Shown here piece by piece: positions 17,277-26,503 of a DNA stretch of 64,000 nucleotides. The DNA is from Nocardioides panacis. Lineage in GTDB: Bacteria > Actinomycetota > Actinomycetes > Propionibacteriales > Nocardioidaceae. The stretch spans positions 3,410,001 through 3,474,000 of the forward strand of contig NZ_CP077062.1 of assembly GCF_019039255.1 (NCBI RefSeq), given 5' to 3'. The notes under the pieces were generated by a model, which saw only the letters and a list, made by a program, of their open reading frames with translations, was not told the origin of the DNA and searched no databases. A program made the translations under genes and the position numbers. How positions within the stretch are numbered: position 1 is the first letter of the stretch; every line of letters starts with the position of its first letter.

Positions 17277-19121
17277 AGGGCCTCCTGACCCGCCAGCGGG
17301 GAGCGGTCGCGCTGGTCGCGCTGGCGCTGCTGCTCTACCCGGTGGTGCGTCCCTACGACGTCTACCCGCAGACCGTGATGCTGCTCGCGTTCCTGCTGGC
17401 CATCCAGTCTGTCAGCTGGAACATCATCTCCGGCTACGCCGGCTACATCTCGCTGGGCCACAGCGTCTTCCTCGGCCTCGGGGGGTACGCCGCGGCGATC
17501 GTGGCCACCCGCACCGGCCTCAACCCGCTGGTGCTCGCGCCGCTCGGCGCCGTCGTCGTCACCGTGATCGCGGTGCTCGTCGGGGCCGTCGTGCTGCGGA
17601 GGCGCAGCCACGCGTTCGTGATCATCACCATCGCGCTGCTGCTCTCGACCCAGGCCGTGTTCACCAACTGGAAGAGCCTGACCGGCGGCTCCGACGGGCT
17701 CACCCTCTCGCTGCCGACCTGGTCCAACGACATCCAGGCACTGCCGTTCTACTACATGTTCCTGGTCGTGCTGGGCCTGACCGTGGCCTTCTCCGCGCAG
17801 ATCCGGCGGCGCAAGTTCGGCACCGGGCTGATCGCGATCCGCGAGGACGAGGGCAAGGCCGCGGCCATCGGCGTGAACGCCGCCCGCTACAAGATCATCG
17901 CGTTCGGGTGCAGCGCCTTCTTCGTCGGCCTGGCCGGTGGCGTCTACGCCTACTACCAGAGCTTCTTGAACCCGCCCGGCATGTTCAGCATCCTCAGCAG
18001 CGTGATGATCGTGCTCGCCGCGCTCGTGGGCGGACGGGGCACCCTGTTCGGCCCCGTCATCGGCGCCTTCATCCTGCAGTTCGCCAGCGAGGCCGCCACC
18101 GTCTACGGCGGCGGGAGCGAGACCCGGGTGCTGCTCTTCGGCATCGTGCTGGTCCTCGTCGTGCTGTTCATGCCGGCCGGCCTGCTGCCCACCGTCCAGC
18201 GGCTGTGGGACCGCAGGCACACCGGCGAGACCGAGTACACCAACCAGATCGGCGCCCTCGGCCACGGCCGCCTGGAGTTCCGCACCCGCGAGCCGCGCGA
18301 GCTCGACCCGGACACGGAGCCACCCGTGCTCCTCGACGTGCGCGGCGTCTCCAAGGCCTTCGGCGGCATCCAGGCCGTCGACCACGCCGACCTGCAGGTG
18401 CGCGAGGGCTCGATCACCGCGCTCATCGGGCCCAACGGCTCCGGCAAGACCACGCTGTTCAACCTGGTCACCGGGGTGATGAAGGCGGACGCCGGCGAGA
18501 TCTGGTTCGACGGCAGGCGCATCGACTCGCTGGCGGCGCACTCCCGCGGGCACCTCGGGCTGGCGCGGACCTTCCAGGTCACCCGGCTCTTCGACTCCAT
18601 GACCGTGCTGGAGAACGTCGTCGCCCCCCGTGCCGGACACCCGGCTCAGGACGATGCTCGCCGGCGCCGTCAGCGGCCAGGAGGCCGAGCGGGCCCGGCA
18701 CCTCCTGGACTACGTCGGCCTCGGCTCGTTCGCCCAGCAGCAGGCCGGCGCGCTGTCCTACGGCCAGAAGAAGCTCGTCGAGCTCGCCCAGGTGCTGATG
18801 ATGGAGCCGCGGCTGATCCTGCTCGACGAGCCCGCCGGCGGCATCAACCCCAGCCTGGTCGAGCGGCTCTCGGGCATGATCCGCGACCTGAACGAGCAGG
18901 GCGTCTCCTTCCTGGTCGTCGAGCACAACATCCCGATGGTGCTCGACCTCTGCGACCCGGTCTACGTCTTCGCCCGGGGCACGTCGATCAGCCAGGGCTC
19001 GCCGGACGTCGTCCGCAACGACCCGGCGGTGCTCGACGCCTACCTCGGCGACGAGTGGAAGTCCGAGCCCGTCGCCTCTGCCATCTCGACCGCTGCCGCT
19101 CCCGGAGGTGCACCGTGCTGA
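17273..19121 (+). CDS. livM: Fused Liv-type permease/ATP-binding protein LivM-LivG, interrupted by a +1 frameshift
   Basis: About 616 residues once repaired. Residues 1 to about 320 are the LivM permease ([31 protein letters not shown]). A linker follows, and from about residue 350 comes the LivG ATPase ([17 protein letters not shown], Walker [10 protein letters not shown]). After the C6 run at 18624-18629 the frame shifts. Dropping one C joins ENVVAP to [12 protein letters not shown], then the signature [13 protein letters not shown] and Walker [14 protein letters not shown]. The permease-ATPase fusion itself is real, because both parts are in one frame before the break, and it is known in actinobacteria. 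The break looks like a consensus error. Confidence 0.87.
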
Positions 19122-19861
19122 GGATGACGAACATCTGGGCGGGGTACGGCGGCAGCCACGTGCTGCAGGGCGTCGACCTGCACTGCGCACCGGGCACGAT
19201 CACCTGCATCGTCGGGCCGAACGGCGCCGGCAAGTCGACCGTGCTCCGGGTGGTCAGCGGCCTGCTGTCCCCGAGCGAGGGGTCGGTCGACCTCGACGGC
19301 ACCCCGATCGCCGGACGCGCGCCGGACGCGATCCTGCGTGCGGGCGTCGCGCAGGTGCCGCAGTCGCACGCGCTGTTCCCGCAGATGACCGTGCGCGAGA
19401 ACGTCATGCTCGGCGGCTACACGATCCGCCGCGACAAGGACCTGCTCCAGCAGCGCTTCCGCGAGGTCAGCGAGCTGGTGCCGATCGTGGCCGACCGCGC
19501 CGAGCAGCACGCCGGCAACCTGTCCGGCGGCCAGCGGCGGATGGTGGAGATCGCCCGCTGCCTGATGCTCGACCCCACCCTGCTGCTGCTCGACGAGCCG
19601 TCCCTGGGGCTGGACCCCAAGGCGGTCGGGTCGGTGATCGCGCTCGTCCAGGACCTCAACGCCGGCGGCAAGACCATCCTGCTGGTCGAGCAGAACGTCC
19701 GGATGGGGCTGCAGATGGCCACCCACGGCGTCGTGATGGAAGGCGGCCGGGTCCGGCTGACCGGCACCGCCGACGAGGTCCGCACCAACCCCGAGATCGC
19801 CACGCTGTTCCTCGGCGGCCACGTCGCCACCGACGAACCGCGCTCCGGCCAGCCCGCCTGA
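19115..19861 (+). CDS. livF: Liv-type ABC transporter ATP-binding protein LivF
   Basis: Second ATPase of the importer, 248 residues from GTG 19115 (GGAGG six bases upstream) or 245 from ATG 19124. It has Walker [10 protein letters not shown], signature [14 protein letters not shown], Walker [14 protein letters not shown] and the H-loop LVEQNVRMG, all intact. It overlaps the end of livMG. The hydrolase follows 20 bases later. Confidence 0.93.
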   Translation: MLRMTNIWAGYGGSHVLQGVDLHCAPGTITCIVGPNGAGKSTVLRVVSGLLSPSEGSVDLDGTPIAGRAPDAILRAGVAQVPQSHALFPQMTVRENVMLGGYTIRRDKDLLQQRFREVSELVPIVADRAEQHAGNLSGGQRRMVEIARCLMLDPTLLLLDEPSLGLDPKAVGSVIALVQDLNAGGKTILLVEQNVRMGLQMATHGVVMEGGRVRLTGTADEVRTNPEIATLFLGGHVATDEPRSGQPA

Positions 19862-19880
19862 CCCGACCCGAGGAGGACAC

Positions 19881-20945
19881 ATGCCTGACGCCGAGGTGGA
19901 GGCCGCGCTGGCCCACTGGGCCCCGAGGTTCATCCAGAACGGGGTCGACTACAACGACTTCGTGCGCACCGTGCAGCGGATCGACACCTGGGACCAGTGG
20001 CTCCCCGAGTGGAGCCGGACCGCCGACGAGCAGGCCGAGCTGGCCGCCGAGTCCGACGCCACGGGGCACCGCGACACCGCCGGCCACGCCTGGCGCCGCG
20101 CCGCGACCGACCGGCACTTCGGCAAGTTCGTCTGGATGGTCGACCTGGACCTGGCCGCCGAGGCGGGCCGGCGCTCGGTCGAGGAGATGCGGGCCGCACA
20201 CACCCGTCTCGACCCGACCGCCGAGCGCCTGGAGATCGCGGTGGACGGCAGCACGGCCTACGCCAACCTGCGCCGTCCCCCGGGCGCCGACCGGTCGCCG
20301 TACGTCGTGCTGGTCCCGGGCCTGGACTCCACCAAGGAGGAGTTCTTCTACTTCGAGCAGGGCTTCCTCGACCGTGGGGTCGCCACCGTCTCGCTCGACG
20401 GGCCGGGCCAGGGCGAGACCGGTGTCCGGCTGCCGATCCGGCCGGACTACGAGGTCGCGGTCACTCCCCTGCTCGACGCGCTGGCCGCCCGCACCGACCT
20501 GGACCACGACCGCATCGGCCTGTGCGGGGTGAGCCTGGGCGGCTACTACGCCCCGCGGGCCGCCGCCTTCGAGCCCCGGGTGCGTGCCGTCGCAGGCATC
20601 AGCGGTCCGTTCTGCTTCGGAGACATGTGGGACGACCTGCCCCCGATGACCCGGCAGACGTTCGTGGTGAAGTCGGGCGCGAAGGACGACGCCGAGGGCC
20701 ACCGGATCGCCAGCAGCCTGGACCTGGCGGGCGTCTGCGAGCGGATCACCGTCCCCGCGCTCTACGTCACCGGCGCCAAGGACCGGCTGATCCCCTGGCA
20801 GCAGACCCAGCGGCAGGCCGAGGAGACGCCCCACGGCACCTTCGTGAACTACCCCGAGGGCAACCACGGGGTCTCGAACATGCCCTACCGCGCCCGCCCG
20901 CTCATCGCGGACTGGATGACCGACCGGCTCACCGGCCGGGGCTAG
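19881..20945 (+). CDS. Alpha/beta hydrolase of the 2,6-dihydroxypseudooxynicotine hydrolase type (C-C bond hydrolase-like)
   Basis: The 354-residue cytoplasmic enzyme has a helical N-terminal cap (about 1-110), then the alpha/beta core. Family motifs: VLVPGLDSTKEEFFYFE, SLDGPGQGE and the nucleophile elbow GVSLGG with Ser218. Asp301 (TGAKDRL) and His329 (EGNHGVSN) complete the triad. PGLDSTKEE is the mark of the family founded by the nicotine-pathway C-C hydrolase, which also includes esterases and amidases, so the reaction is not fixed. It is the last gene of the liv operon, implying that it acts on the imported compound. Its stop overlaps the convergent M24 gene by four bases (CTAG). Confidence 0.8.
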   Translation: MPDAEVEAALAHWAPRFIQNGVDYNDFVRTVQRIDTWDQWLPEWSRTADEQAELAAESDATGHRDTAGHAWRRAATDRHFGKFVWMVDLDLAAEAGRRSVEEMRAAHTRLDPTAERLEIAVDGSTAYANLRRPPGADRSPYVVLVPGLDSTKEEFFYFEQGFLDRGVATVSLDGPGQGETGVRLPIRPDYEVAVTPLLDALAARTDLDHDRIGLCGVSLGGYYAPRAAAFEPRVRAVAGISGPFCFGDMWDDLPPMTRQTFVVKSGAKDDAEGHRIASSLDLAGVCERITVPALYVTGAKDRLIPWQQTQRQAEETPHGTFVNYPEGNHGVSNMPYRARPLIADWMTDRLTGRG

Positions 20946-22111
20946 GCGATCCGGCCGAGGCCGCGCGGGAAGGCGTGCAGGCGCTCGCACCCGGTCGCGG
21001 TGACGGCGAACAGCTCGCCGGTCTGCACCCCCGCGCGCCCGTCGTACGTCGTGACGTTGGGCTGCACCACCACGGTCATGCCCTCGGCGAGGGCGAGCTC
21101 GGGCAGCGGTTCCAGCGTGCGGCTGCGCGACCCGAACACGGGCGGCAGGTAGCCACCTCCGAGGCCGTGCACGAGGTCGTCGACGGTGGTGAAGCCGGCG
21201 TCCTCGATGACGGACGCGGCCTCGACCACCTCGGCGGGCGTGACCCCCGGGGCCAGCAGCGCCTCCACGCGCGCGAGCGCCTCGTCGGCCACCGCGTGCA
21301 GGTCGAGGTAGAGCGAGGTGGGGGGCGCCGCCACCGTGAACGTGCGCAGCAGCTGGCCGGGGTAGTCGATCCCGTGCGCGGTGCTCAGCTCGCACGACAG
21401 CACGTCGCCGACCGCGAGCCGGCGCTCGCCCGGCCACTGCGAGGGCACGCACTGGCGCGGGTCGGCCATCGACGTGACGGAGAAGTAGTGGATGTAGTTG
21501 GTGCCGCCCAGCGGCAGGTAGCTGCCCTCGACCAGGGCGTTCAGCTCGTGCTCGCTCGTGCCCGGGCCGGCGCCGTCACGCATCGCCGCGCAGGAGCCGT
21601 CCGTGAGCCGGGCGGCGATCCGCAGCCAGTCGAGCTCCTCGGGAGACTTGTGCATCCGGAGCCGGGTGTAGGCCGGGTTCAGGTCCACCGCGTCCACGCC
21701 CGCCGCGCGCAGCGCCGACCAGACCGCGAAGGGCAGCGCCCCGACGACGCCGACGCGCGAGCCGGCGAGGTCCCCGCGCTCCCGCAGCTCGGCCAGGACG
21801 GTGTCCGCGAGCCTTGGGCCCGCCCAGCGCACGTCGCAGCCGAGCGCGACCCGGGTGGCCTGGGGGACGTGGTTGAAGAACTGCACCAGCAGCACGTCAC
21901 GGCGGTCGGCGCCGTGCACGACGACGGCCTCCCGGGTCACCGGCCACCCGGACAGCCACTGCACGCCGCTCCCCGAGCGGTTCGCGCCGTGCACCACGAC
22001 CTGCTCGACGCCGGCCTCGGCCATCACGGCGTCGAGCGCGGTGCGCCGGCGCAGCATCTCGGCGTCGCTGAACGCCGCGGGACCCGCCTCCGGGTCGACG
22101 TACGCGCTCAC
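20942..22111 (-). CDS. M24 (creatinase/aminopeptidase-fold) protein A, metal ligands not conserved
   Basis: The 389-residue protein has a creatinase N-terminal domain (about 1-150) and a pita-bread domain. GTG 22111 overlaps the lacI stop (GTGA). The metal ligands are mostly replaced. The Asp-Asp pair region reads GDVLSCELSTAHGIDYPGQL (Glu, Pro/Gly instead of Asp, Asp). The late Glu residues read VVVQPNV and VQTGELFAV. A His remains in VHGLGGGY. Loss of metal ligands is the hallmark of creatinase-type amidinohydrolases, but peptidase remnants cannot be excluded. It is the last gene of the binding-protein/MFS/lacI/M24 operon. Confidence 0.75.
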   Translation of the reverse strand: MSAYVDPEAGPAAFSDAEMLRRRTALDAVMAEAGVEQVVVHGANRSGSGVQWLSGWPVTREAVVVHGADRRDVLLVQFFNHVPQATRVALGCDVRWAGPRLADTVLAELRERGDLAGSRVGVVGALPFAVWSALRAAGVDAVDLNPAYTRLRMHKSPEELDWLRIAARLTDGSCAAMRDGAGPGTSEHELNALVEGSYLPLGGTNYIHYFSVTSMADPRQCVPSQWPGERRLAVGDVLSCELSTAHGIDYPGQLLRTFTVAAPPTSLYLDLHAVADEALARVEALLAPGVTPAEVVEAASVIEDAGFTTVDDLVHGLGGGYLPPVFGSRSRTLEPLPELALAEGMTVVVQPNVTTYDGRAGVQTGELFAVTATGCERLHAFPRGLGRIA

Positions 22112-23136
22112 GCCCGGGACGCCGGGGCAGCAGCGGTGGAGCCGCGGACCACGAGGGAGAGCGGGAGGAACACCGAGCGCGGCGAGCGGTCCGGCTCGTG
22201 GATGGACTCCAGCAGCATCCGGCCGGCCTCGACGCCGATCTGGTGGTGCGGCACGGCCACCGTGGTCAGCGGCGGCCGGAGCTTGTCGAGGAAGGGCATG
22301 TCGTTGAAGCCCACGACGCTCACCTCGCCGGGGCAGTCGATGCCGCGCTCGGCGAACACGTCGTAGCACCCCAGCGCGATCAGGTCGTTCCCGGCGACGA
22401 CCGCGGTGAACTCGGCACCGCCGTCGAGCACCTGGCGCAGGGCGCGAGCGCCCTCCTCCTCGCTCCAGTAGTCACAGGTGACCAGCAGCGCCGGGTCGTC
22501 GTCGAGCCCGTGGCCCCGCAGCGCGCTGTGGAACGCGCGGGCCCGGACCACGCCCGTCGAGGTGCTCTGCGGGCCGGCGAGGTGCGCGATCCGGGTGTGC
22601 CCGAGCTTCACGAGGTGCTCCACCGCGAGCTCCACGCCGCGCGCGTCGTCGGGGGTGATGGAGGGGACGTCGAGGTCGTCGGTGCGGCGGTTGACGAGCA
22701 CCATCCGGACCCCCTGCTCGTGCAGCTGCTGCAGCAGCGGGTGCTCGAGCCGCGCGGTGGCGACGATGAGCCCCTCGACCTGGCGGGACCGCAGCGTCAT
22801 GACCTGCTGCTGCTCGCGGGCCGGGTCGTTGTCGGTGTTGACGATCAGGGCGCTGAAGCCCGCAGGCCCCAGCACGTCCTCGATGCCGCGCACGATCGGC
22901 GGGAACAGCGGGTTGGTGAGGTCGGGCAGCACCAGACCGATGGTCCCGGACTTCGAGGTCTTGAGGCTGCGCGCGATCGGGTTGGGCTGGTAGCCCAGGG
23001 CCTCGGCGGCCTTGATCACCCGCCGGGCCGTGTCGGAGTTCACGAGTCGACGGGTCTCGGGGTTGAGGGCCCGGGAGGCGGTCGCCGCGTGCACGCCCGC
23101 GGCCTCGGCCACGTCCCGCAGCGTTGGTGTCGACAT
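22108..23136 (-). CDS. LacI-family transcriptional regulator
   Basis: The 342-residue protein has an HTH at residues 5-25 (TLRDVAEAAGVHAATASRALN), a hinge helix (NPIARSLKTSKS) and a periplasmic-binding-like effector domain (IGLVLPDLTNPLFPPIVRGIED). It probably represses this catabolic locus. Its likely operators are the seven GCAMACGATTGC sites at 14847, 14928, 15081, 25286, 25386, 25494 and 36185. The ribosome site GGAAGGGA precedes the ATG. A TTGGATCC element lies 3 bases before the start, possibly linking it to the GntR regulator. The effector is unknown. Confidence 0.92.
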   Translation of the reverse strand: MSTPTLRDVAEAAGVHAATASRALNPETRRLVNSDTARRVIKAAEALGYQPNPIARSLKTSKSGTIGLVLPDLTNPLFPPIVRGIEDVLGPAGFSALIVNTDNDPAREQQQVMTLRSRQVEGLIVATARLEHPLLQQLHEQGVRMVLVNRRTDDLDVPSITPDDARGVELAVEHLVKLGHTRIAHLAGPQSTSTGVVRARAFHSALRGHGLDDDPALLVTCDYWSEEEGARALRQVLDGGAEFTAVVAGNDLIALGCYDVFAERGIDCPGEVSVVGFNDMPFLDKLRPPLTTVAVPHHQIGVEAGRMLLESIHEPDRSPRSVFLPLSLVVRGSTAAAPASRA

Positions 23137-23183
23137 TGTTGGATCCTAGATCCCTTCCGGGGTCGGTGGTGGTGCTGCAGGTC

Positions 23184-24362
23184 TCACGCGGTCGCCTCGC
23201 CCGGCCTGCGCCACCGGCTCCGGCCCCAGGTCGCGAGCACCGCGAGCGGGACGGCCAGGACCGCGGTCGCGACGAAGATCGCGGTGTACCGGCCGCCGTC
23301 GGCCAGGTCCGCCACGGCGACGGCCGCCGCAGCACTGCCCACGAACAGCGACCCGGCGAACAGCGAGACGACCGCCGCCCGTGCGTCGGGCACGACCTCG
23401 GTCGCCCAGGTCTGCAGGGAGGAGTGCATCGCGGCCCACGCGAGGCCGAGCAGCACCGCGACCACGACCGCGACGCCCGGCGCCTGCGAGACGGCGAGCA
23501 CGGCGCACGCGAGCAGCGCCGCGGTGCCACCGAGGGCGATCAGCCGGGCCGGGTGCCAGGAGCGGCTGAGCCGTCCGACGAGCCGGGCGGACCCGAAGAC
23601 CGCGAGGCCGTAGACCCCCGTCACCGCACCGGCCACCGTCGAGCTGGCGCCGGTCGCCTGCACGGCCGAGGGCAGCAGGGTCAGCACGCCGAGCAGGACC
23701 GCGCCCTCGGCGAACGCCAGCACCAGCACCAGGCGCGCCGTGCCCGAGCGGACCACGACTCCCAGCGGCGCGAGCGGGTGCCCCCGTGGGGCCCGCGGGG
23801 GCTCGGGCAGCGAGCGCAGCGCGACCACGAGGACCAGCGCGGCGACCCCGGTGACCACGAAGGCGGCCCGCCAGCTGAACAGCTCGGCCAGCGCGCCGGC
23901 GCCCACCGACGCGGCCGCCGTGCCGAGCGCGACGCCGACCATCAGCCGGGTGACCTCCACCTGGCGGCGCTGGGCGGGCACCGTGTCGCCGAGGTAGATC
24001 AGGCTGTTCGGGTAGGCGGAGCCGAAGAAGCCGCCGGCCAGGCCGCGGGCCACGCCGAGCACGACCGGCGTCATCGCGAACGCGGAGCCGATCGTCATCA
24101 GACCGGCCACGAGCAGGGTCAGCCGCATCGTGCGCACCCGTCCGAGCGAGTCCGAGACGATGCCCCACACGGGCTGGGTCAGGCCGTAGGCCAGGAAGTA
24201 GGCGCCCGCCGCGTGCACGATCTGGCCCAGCGGCACGCCGAGGTCGTGGGCGATCACCACCAGCATGGGCGGCATCGCGAACCGGTCGAAGGTGCTGACG
24301 AACGAGGTGAGCTGGAGCAGCTGGATCGGCGAGGGGCCGCCGCGTCCGGACCGGGACCGCAT
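23184..24362 (-). CDS. MFS transporter
   Basis: The 392-residue membrane protein has about 12 helices. The MFS loop motif appears as PVWGIVSDSLGRVRTM after helix 2. The ATG at 24362 overlaps the upstream stop (TGATG). It sits between a binding-protein-like gene and lacI in one operon. It may import a related substrate or export a product; its sequence does not fix specificity. Confidence 0.85.
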   Translation of the reverse strand: MRSRSGRGGPSPIQLLQLTSFVSTFDRFAMPPMLVVIAHDLGVPLGQIVHAAGAYFLAYGLTQPVWGIVSDSLGRVRTMRLTLLVAGLMTIGSAFAMTPVVLGVARGLAGGFFGSAYPNSLIYLGDTVPAQRRQVEVTRLMVGVALGTAAASVGAGALAELFSWRAAFVVTGVAALVLVVALRSLPEPPRAPRGHPLAPLGVVVRSGTARLVLVLAFAEGAVLLGVLTLLPSAVQATGASSTVAGAVTGVYGLAVFGSARLVGRLSRSWHPARLIALGGTAALLACAVLAVSQAPGVAVVVAVLLGLAWAAMHSSLQTWATEVVPDARAAVVSLFAGSLFVGSAAAAVAVADLADGGRYTAIFVATAVLAVPLAVLATWGRSRWRRPGEATA

Positions 24363-25273
24363 CACCGCACCGGTGCGAGCAGGCCGGACGACGGTTCGAG
24401 CGCGGAGGCGAGGACGTCGTCCGCCCCGTCCGCGACCGGCAGGTGCCGGCGGCGCAGGCCGACGATCGTCGCGAGGCCGGCGAGGTCGGGCGCCTCGGAG
24501 CGGATCAGCCCCTCGTCCTGGCTGGTGAGCCGGTCGACGTACCGCACGGCGAGCTCGTGGGGCAGCCCCAGCCGCCGGGCGGCCTCGCTCACCGCGACCT
24601 CGTGGGCGCGACCCTCCCACAGGTCCCGTGCCGTGGCGTGCAGGGCGGCGGCCAGCTCCCGCGCACCGGCCAGCCGTCGGTCGCCGTCGACGCACAGCAC
24701 GGTGCCGACGTACGGCGCGCAGACGTCGGCCGCCCGGGCGAGGAGCACCGCACCGGCCTGCTCGGCGAGCAGCTCGTTGCCGGCGTTGAGCATGGTCGCG
24801 TCGCACTCACCGGCCAGCAGCGCCTCGAGGCGGCGCGGGGTCGAGCCGAGGGCGACCAGCTCGTACTCCCCGCGCCCGACCCCCAGCGAGTCGCCGAGGG
24901 AGTACATCGCCAAGGCGAACCCCGACGTCGGCACGTCGACCCCGACGACCGCCCCGCGCAGCCGCTCGGGACCGCCGAAGCCCGGCCGCCCGTAGAGCGC
25001 CAGCCCCGTGCCCCGGTCGACGGTGCTCACGATGCTGACGTCCGCGAGGGCGCCGAGCGGGTTCGTCGGGCCGAACCGGTAGGCCAGGACGTTGTCGGGG
25101 CTGGTGAACGCCACGTCGATCTCCCCGTCGAGCAGCGAGCGGAACTGGCCCGGCGAGGAGGACACCGGGACCTCCTCGACCTCGAGCCCCCGCTCGTCGA
25201 GGCGGCCCGTGCGACGGGCCACCGAGAGCAGGACCGAGGGGGTGAAGGCCCCCACCACCAGCCGCACACCCAT
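24362..25273 (-). CDS. Substrate-binding-protein-like protein (NMT1/SsuA type) without signal peptide
   Basis: The 303-residue protein has the type 2 periplasmic-binding fold of the THI5/NMT1 group: LVVGAFTPSVLLSVARRTGRLDERGLEVEEVPV, LLDGEIDVAFTSPDNVLAYR and ALLAGECDATMLNAGNELLAEQ. The start MGVRLVVGAFTP enters the first beta strand directly. No signal peptide or lipobox exists and no ABC permease gene is beside it. It could therefore be a cytoplasmic sensor or an enzyme rather than a transporter receptor. It is the first gene of the LacI operon, opposite the operator-rich divergent promoter region. Confidence 0.7.
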   Translation of the reverse strand: MGVRLVVGAFTPSVLLSVARRTGRLDERGLEVEEVPVSSSPGQFRSLLDGEIDVAFTSPDNVLAYRFGPTNPLGALADVSIVSTVDRGTGLALYGRPGFGGPERLRGAVVGVDVPTSGFALAMYSLGDSLGVGRGEYELVALGSTPRRLEALLAGECDATMLNAGNELLAEQAGAVLLARAADVCAPYVGTVLCVDGDRRLAGARELAAALHATARDLWEGRAHEVAVSEAARRLGLPHELAVRYVDRLTSQDEGLIRSEAPDLAGLATIVGLRRRHLPVADGADDVLASALEPSSGLLAPVR

Positions 25274-25285
25274 CAGGACTCCCTC

Positions 25286-25297
25286 GCACTCGATTGC
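25286..25297. promoter_or_regulatory. LacI-type operator 4
   Basis: GCACTCGATTGC, 13 bases before the start of the binding-protein-like gene (minus strand). Confidence 0.5.
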
Positions 25298-25355
25298 ATC
25301 GCTGTTGCAGGATGCCAGACACCCGTCCCCGACTGCGACCAGGGGTCGCGCCCCC

Positions 25356-25361
25356 TTGACA
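25356..25361 (+). promoter_or_regulatory. Consensus -35 element in the divergent promoter region
   Basis: TTGACA pointing toward the dehydrogenase at 25521. I see no good -10 at 16-18 bases; TAACAT at 25402 is too far. Treat as tentative. Confidence 0.3.
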
Positions 25362-25383
25362 GCCACGTCGTCCGTTTGCCACG

Positions 25384-25399
25384 CTGCATACGTTTGCAG
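25384..25399. promoter_or_regulatory. LacI-type operator 5 (best palindrome)
   Basis: CTGCATACGTTTGCAG: 7 of 8 positions are symmetric about the central CG. It is centrally placed between the two divergent operons. Confidence 0.7.
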
Positions 25400-25493
25400 A
25401 GTAACATTCACGCGTCGGCACCGCCCGCGGTTCCGGACGTCGGCAGCACCCGTTCCCACCGCCCGACGGGACCGCACCGTGGACCCCGTTGGC

Positions 25494-25505
25494 ACAAACG
25501 ATTGC
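25494..25505. promoter_or_regulatory. LacI-type operator 6
   Basis: ACAAACGATTGC, identical to operator 3, 15 bases before the dehydrogenase start. Confidence 0.65.
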
Positions 25506-25520
25506 AGATAGGCGGACGCT

Positions 25521-26501
25521 ATGACCACCACGAGCGACGACGGCGTCGTCGACCCCCGCTCCGCGACCCCCACGGTCGGCTGGATCGGCACCGGCCGGAT
25601 GGGCTTCGCGATGGCGCGGCGGCTCGCGACGGCCGGCGTCGCCGTGACCGCGTGGAACCGCACCCGGTCCAAGGCCGAGCCGCTCGAGGAGGTCGGCGCG
25701 ACCGTCGTCGACAGCGTCGCCGAGCTGCGCGGCCACGACGTCGTCTTCACGATGGTCTCCACCCCCGCGGACCTCGAGCAGGTGCTGCTCGGCGACGGCG
25801 GCCTGCTGGCCGACCCCGTGCACGTCCCGGGCGTCGTGGTGGACTGCTCGACGGTCTCCACCGAGTCCTCGGAGGCGATGCGCGAGGCGTGCACGGCCAG
25901 GGGCGTGGACTTCCTGGCCGCCCCGGTCAGCGGCAACGGCAAGGTGGTCCGCGCCGGCGGCCTGAGCCTGGTCGTGTCCGGTCCCGAGGAGACCTTCCAC
26001 CGGGTGGCACCGCTGCTCGCGCACCTCGGCAAGTCCGTGACGTACGTCGGCGAGGGGGACGTGGCCCGCCTGGTCAAGATCTGCCACAACCTGATGCTCG
26101 GGGTGGTCACCCAGTCGCTGGCCGAGATCACCGTGCTCGCGGAGAAGGGCGGCGTGCCCCGCGCGGCGTTCCTGGACTTCCTCAACAACAGCGTGATGGG
26201 CTCGGTCTTCACCCGCTACAAGTCGCCCGCCTTCGTGAACCTCGACTACACCCCCACCTTCACCCCGGTCCTGCTCCGCAAGGACTTCGACCTCGGTCTC
26301 GCCGCGGCCCGCCGCCTCGACGTGCCCATGCCCGTCGCAGCCGCGACCGCCCAGCTCGTCCAGGCCACCGTCAGCAGCGGCCGGGTCGACGAGGACTTCG
26401 CGATCCTGCTCGACCAGCAGGCGGCGGCCTCCGGTCTCGAGCTCAAGCCCGAGAACGTGGTCGTCGACGACGGCCTCGGCGCGGCCGACGAGGTGAGCTG
26501 A
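25521..26501 (+). CDS. NAD(P)-dependent oxidoreductase, 3-hydroxyisobutyrate dehydrogenase family
   Basis: The 326-residue enzyme has N-terminal dinucleotide motif GWIGTGRMGFAMARRL (about 17-32), substrate motif VSGNGKVVRAGGLSL and catalytic-Lys helix LVKICHNLMLGVVTQ. The C-terminal domain is all-helical with DFDLGLAAARRLDVPMPVAA. It oxidises a beta-hydroxyacid or reduces a semialdehyde (family knowledge). It is the first gene of a three-gene + strand operon with M24 protein B and the aldehyde dehydrogenase, so a semialdehyde may pass between them (inference). Confidence 0.85.
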   Translation: MTTTSDDGVVDPRSATPTVGWIGTGRMGFAMARRLATAGVAVTAWNRTRSKAEPLEEVGATVVDSVAELRGHDVVFTMVSTPADLEQVLLGDGGLLADPVHVPGVVVDCSTVSTESSEAMREACTARGVDFLAAPVSGNGKVVRAGGLSLVVSGPEETFHRVAPLLAHLGKSVTYVGEGDVARLVKICHNLMLGVVTQSLAEITVLAEKGGVPRAAFLDFLNNSVMGSVFTRYKSPAFVNLDYTPTFTPVLLRKDFDLGLAAARRLDVPMPVAAATAQLVQATVSSGRVDEDFAILLDQQAAASGLELKPENVVVDDGLGAADEVS

Positions 26502-26503
26502 CC

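Noticed and set aside
17273-19121. LivM-LivG fusion created by the frameshift
   Set aside because: The two domains are already in the same frame before the extra base at 18624-18629, so the fusion does not depend on the error.
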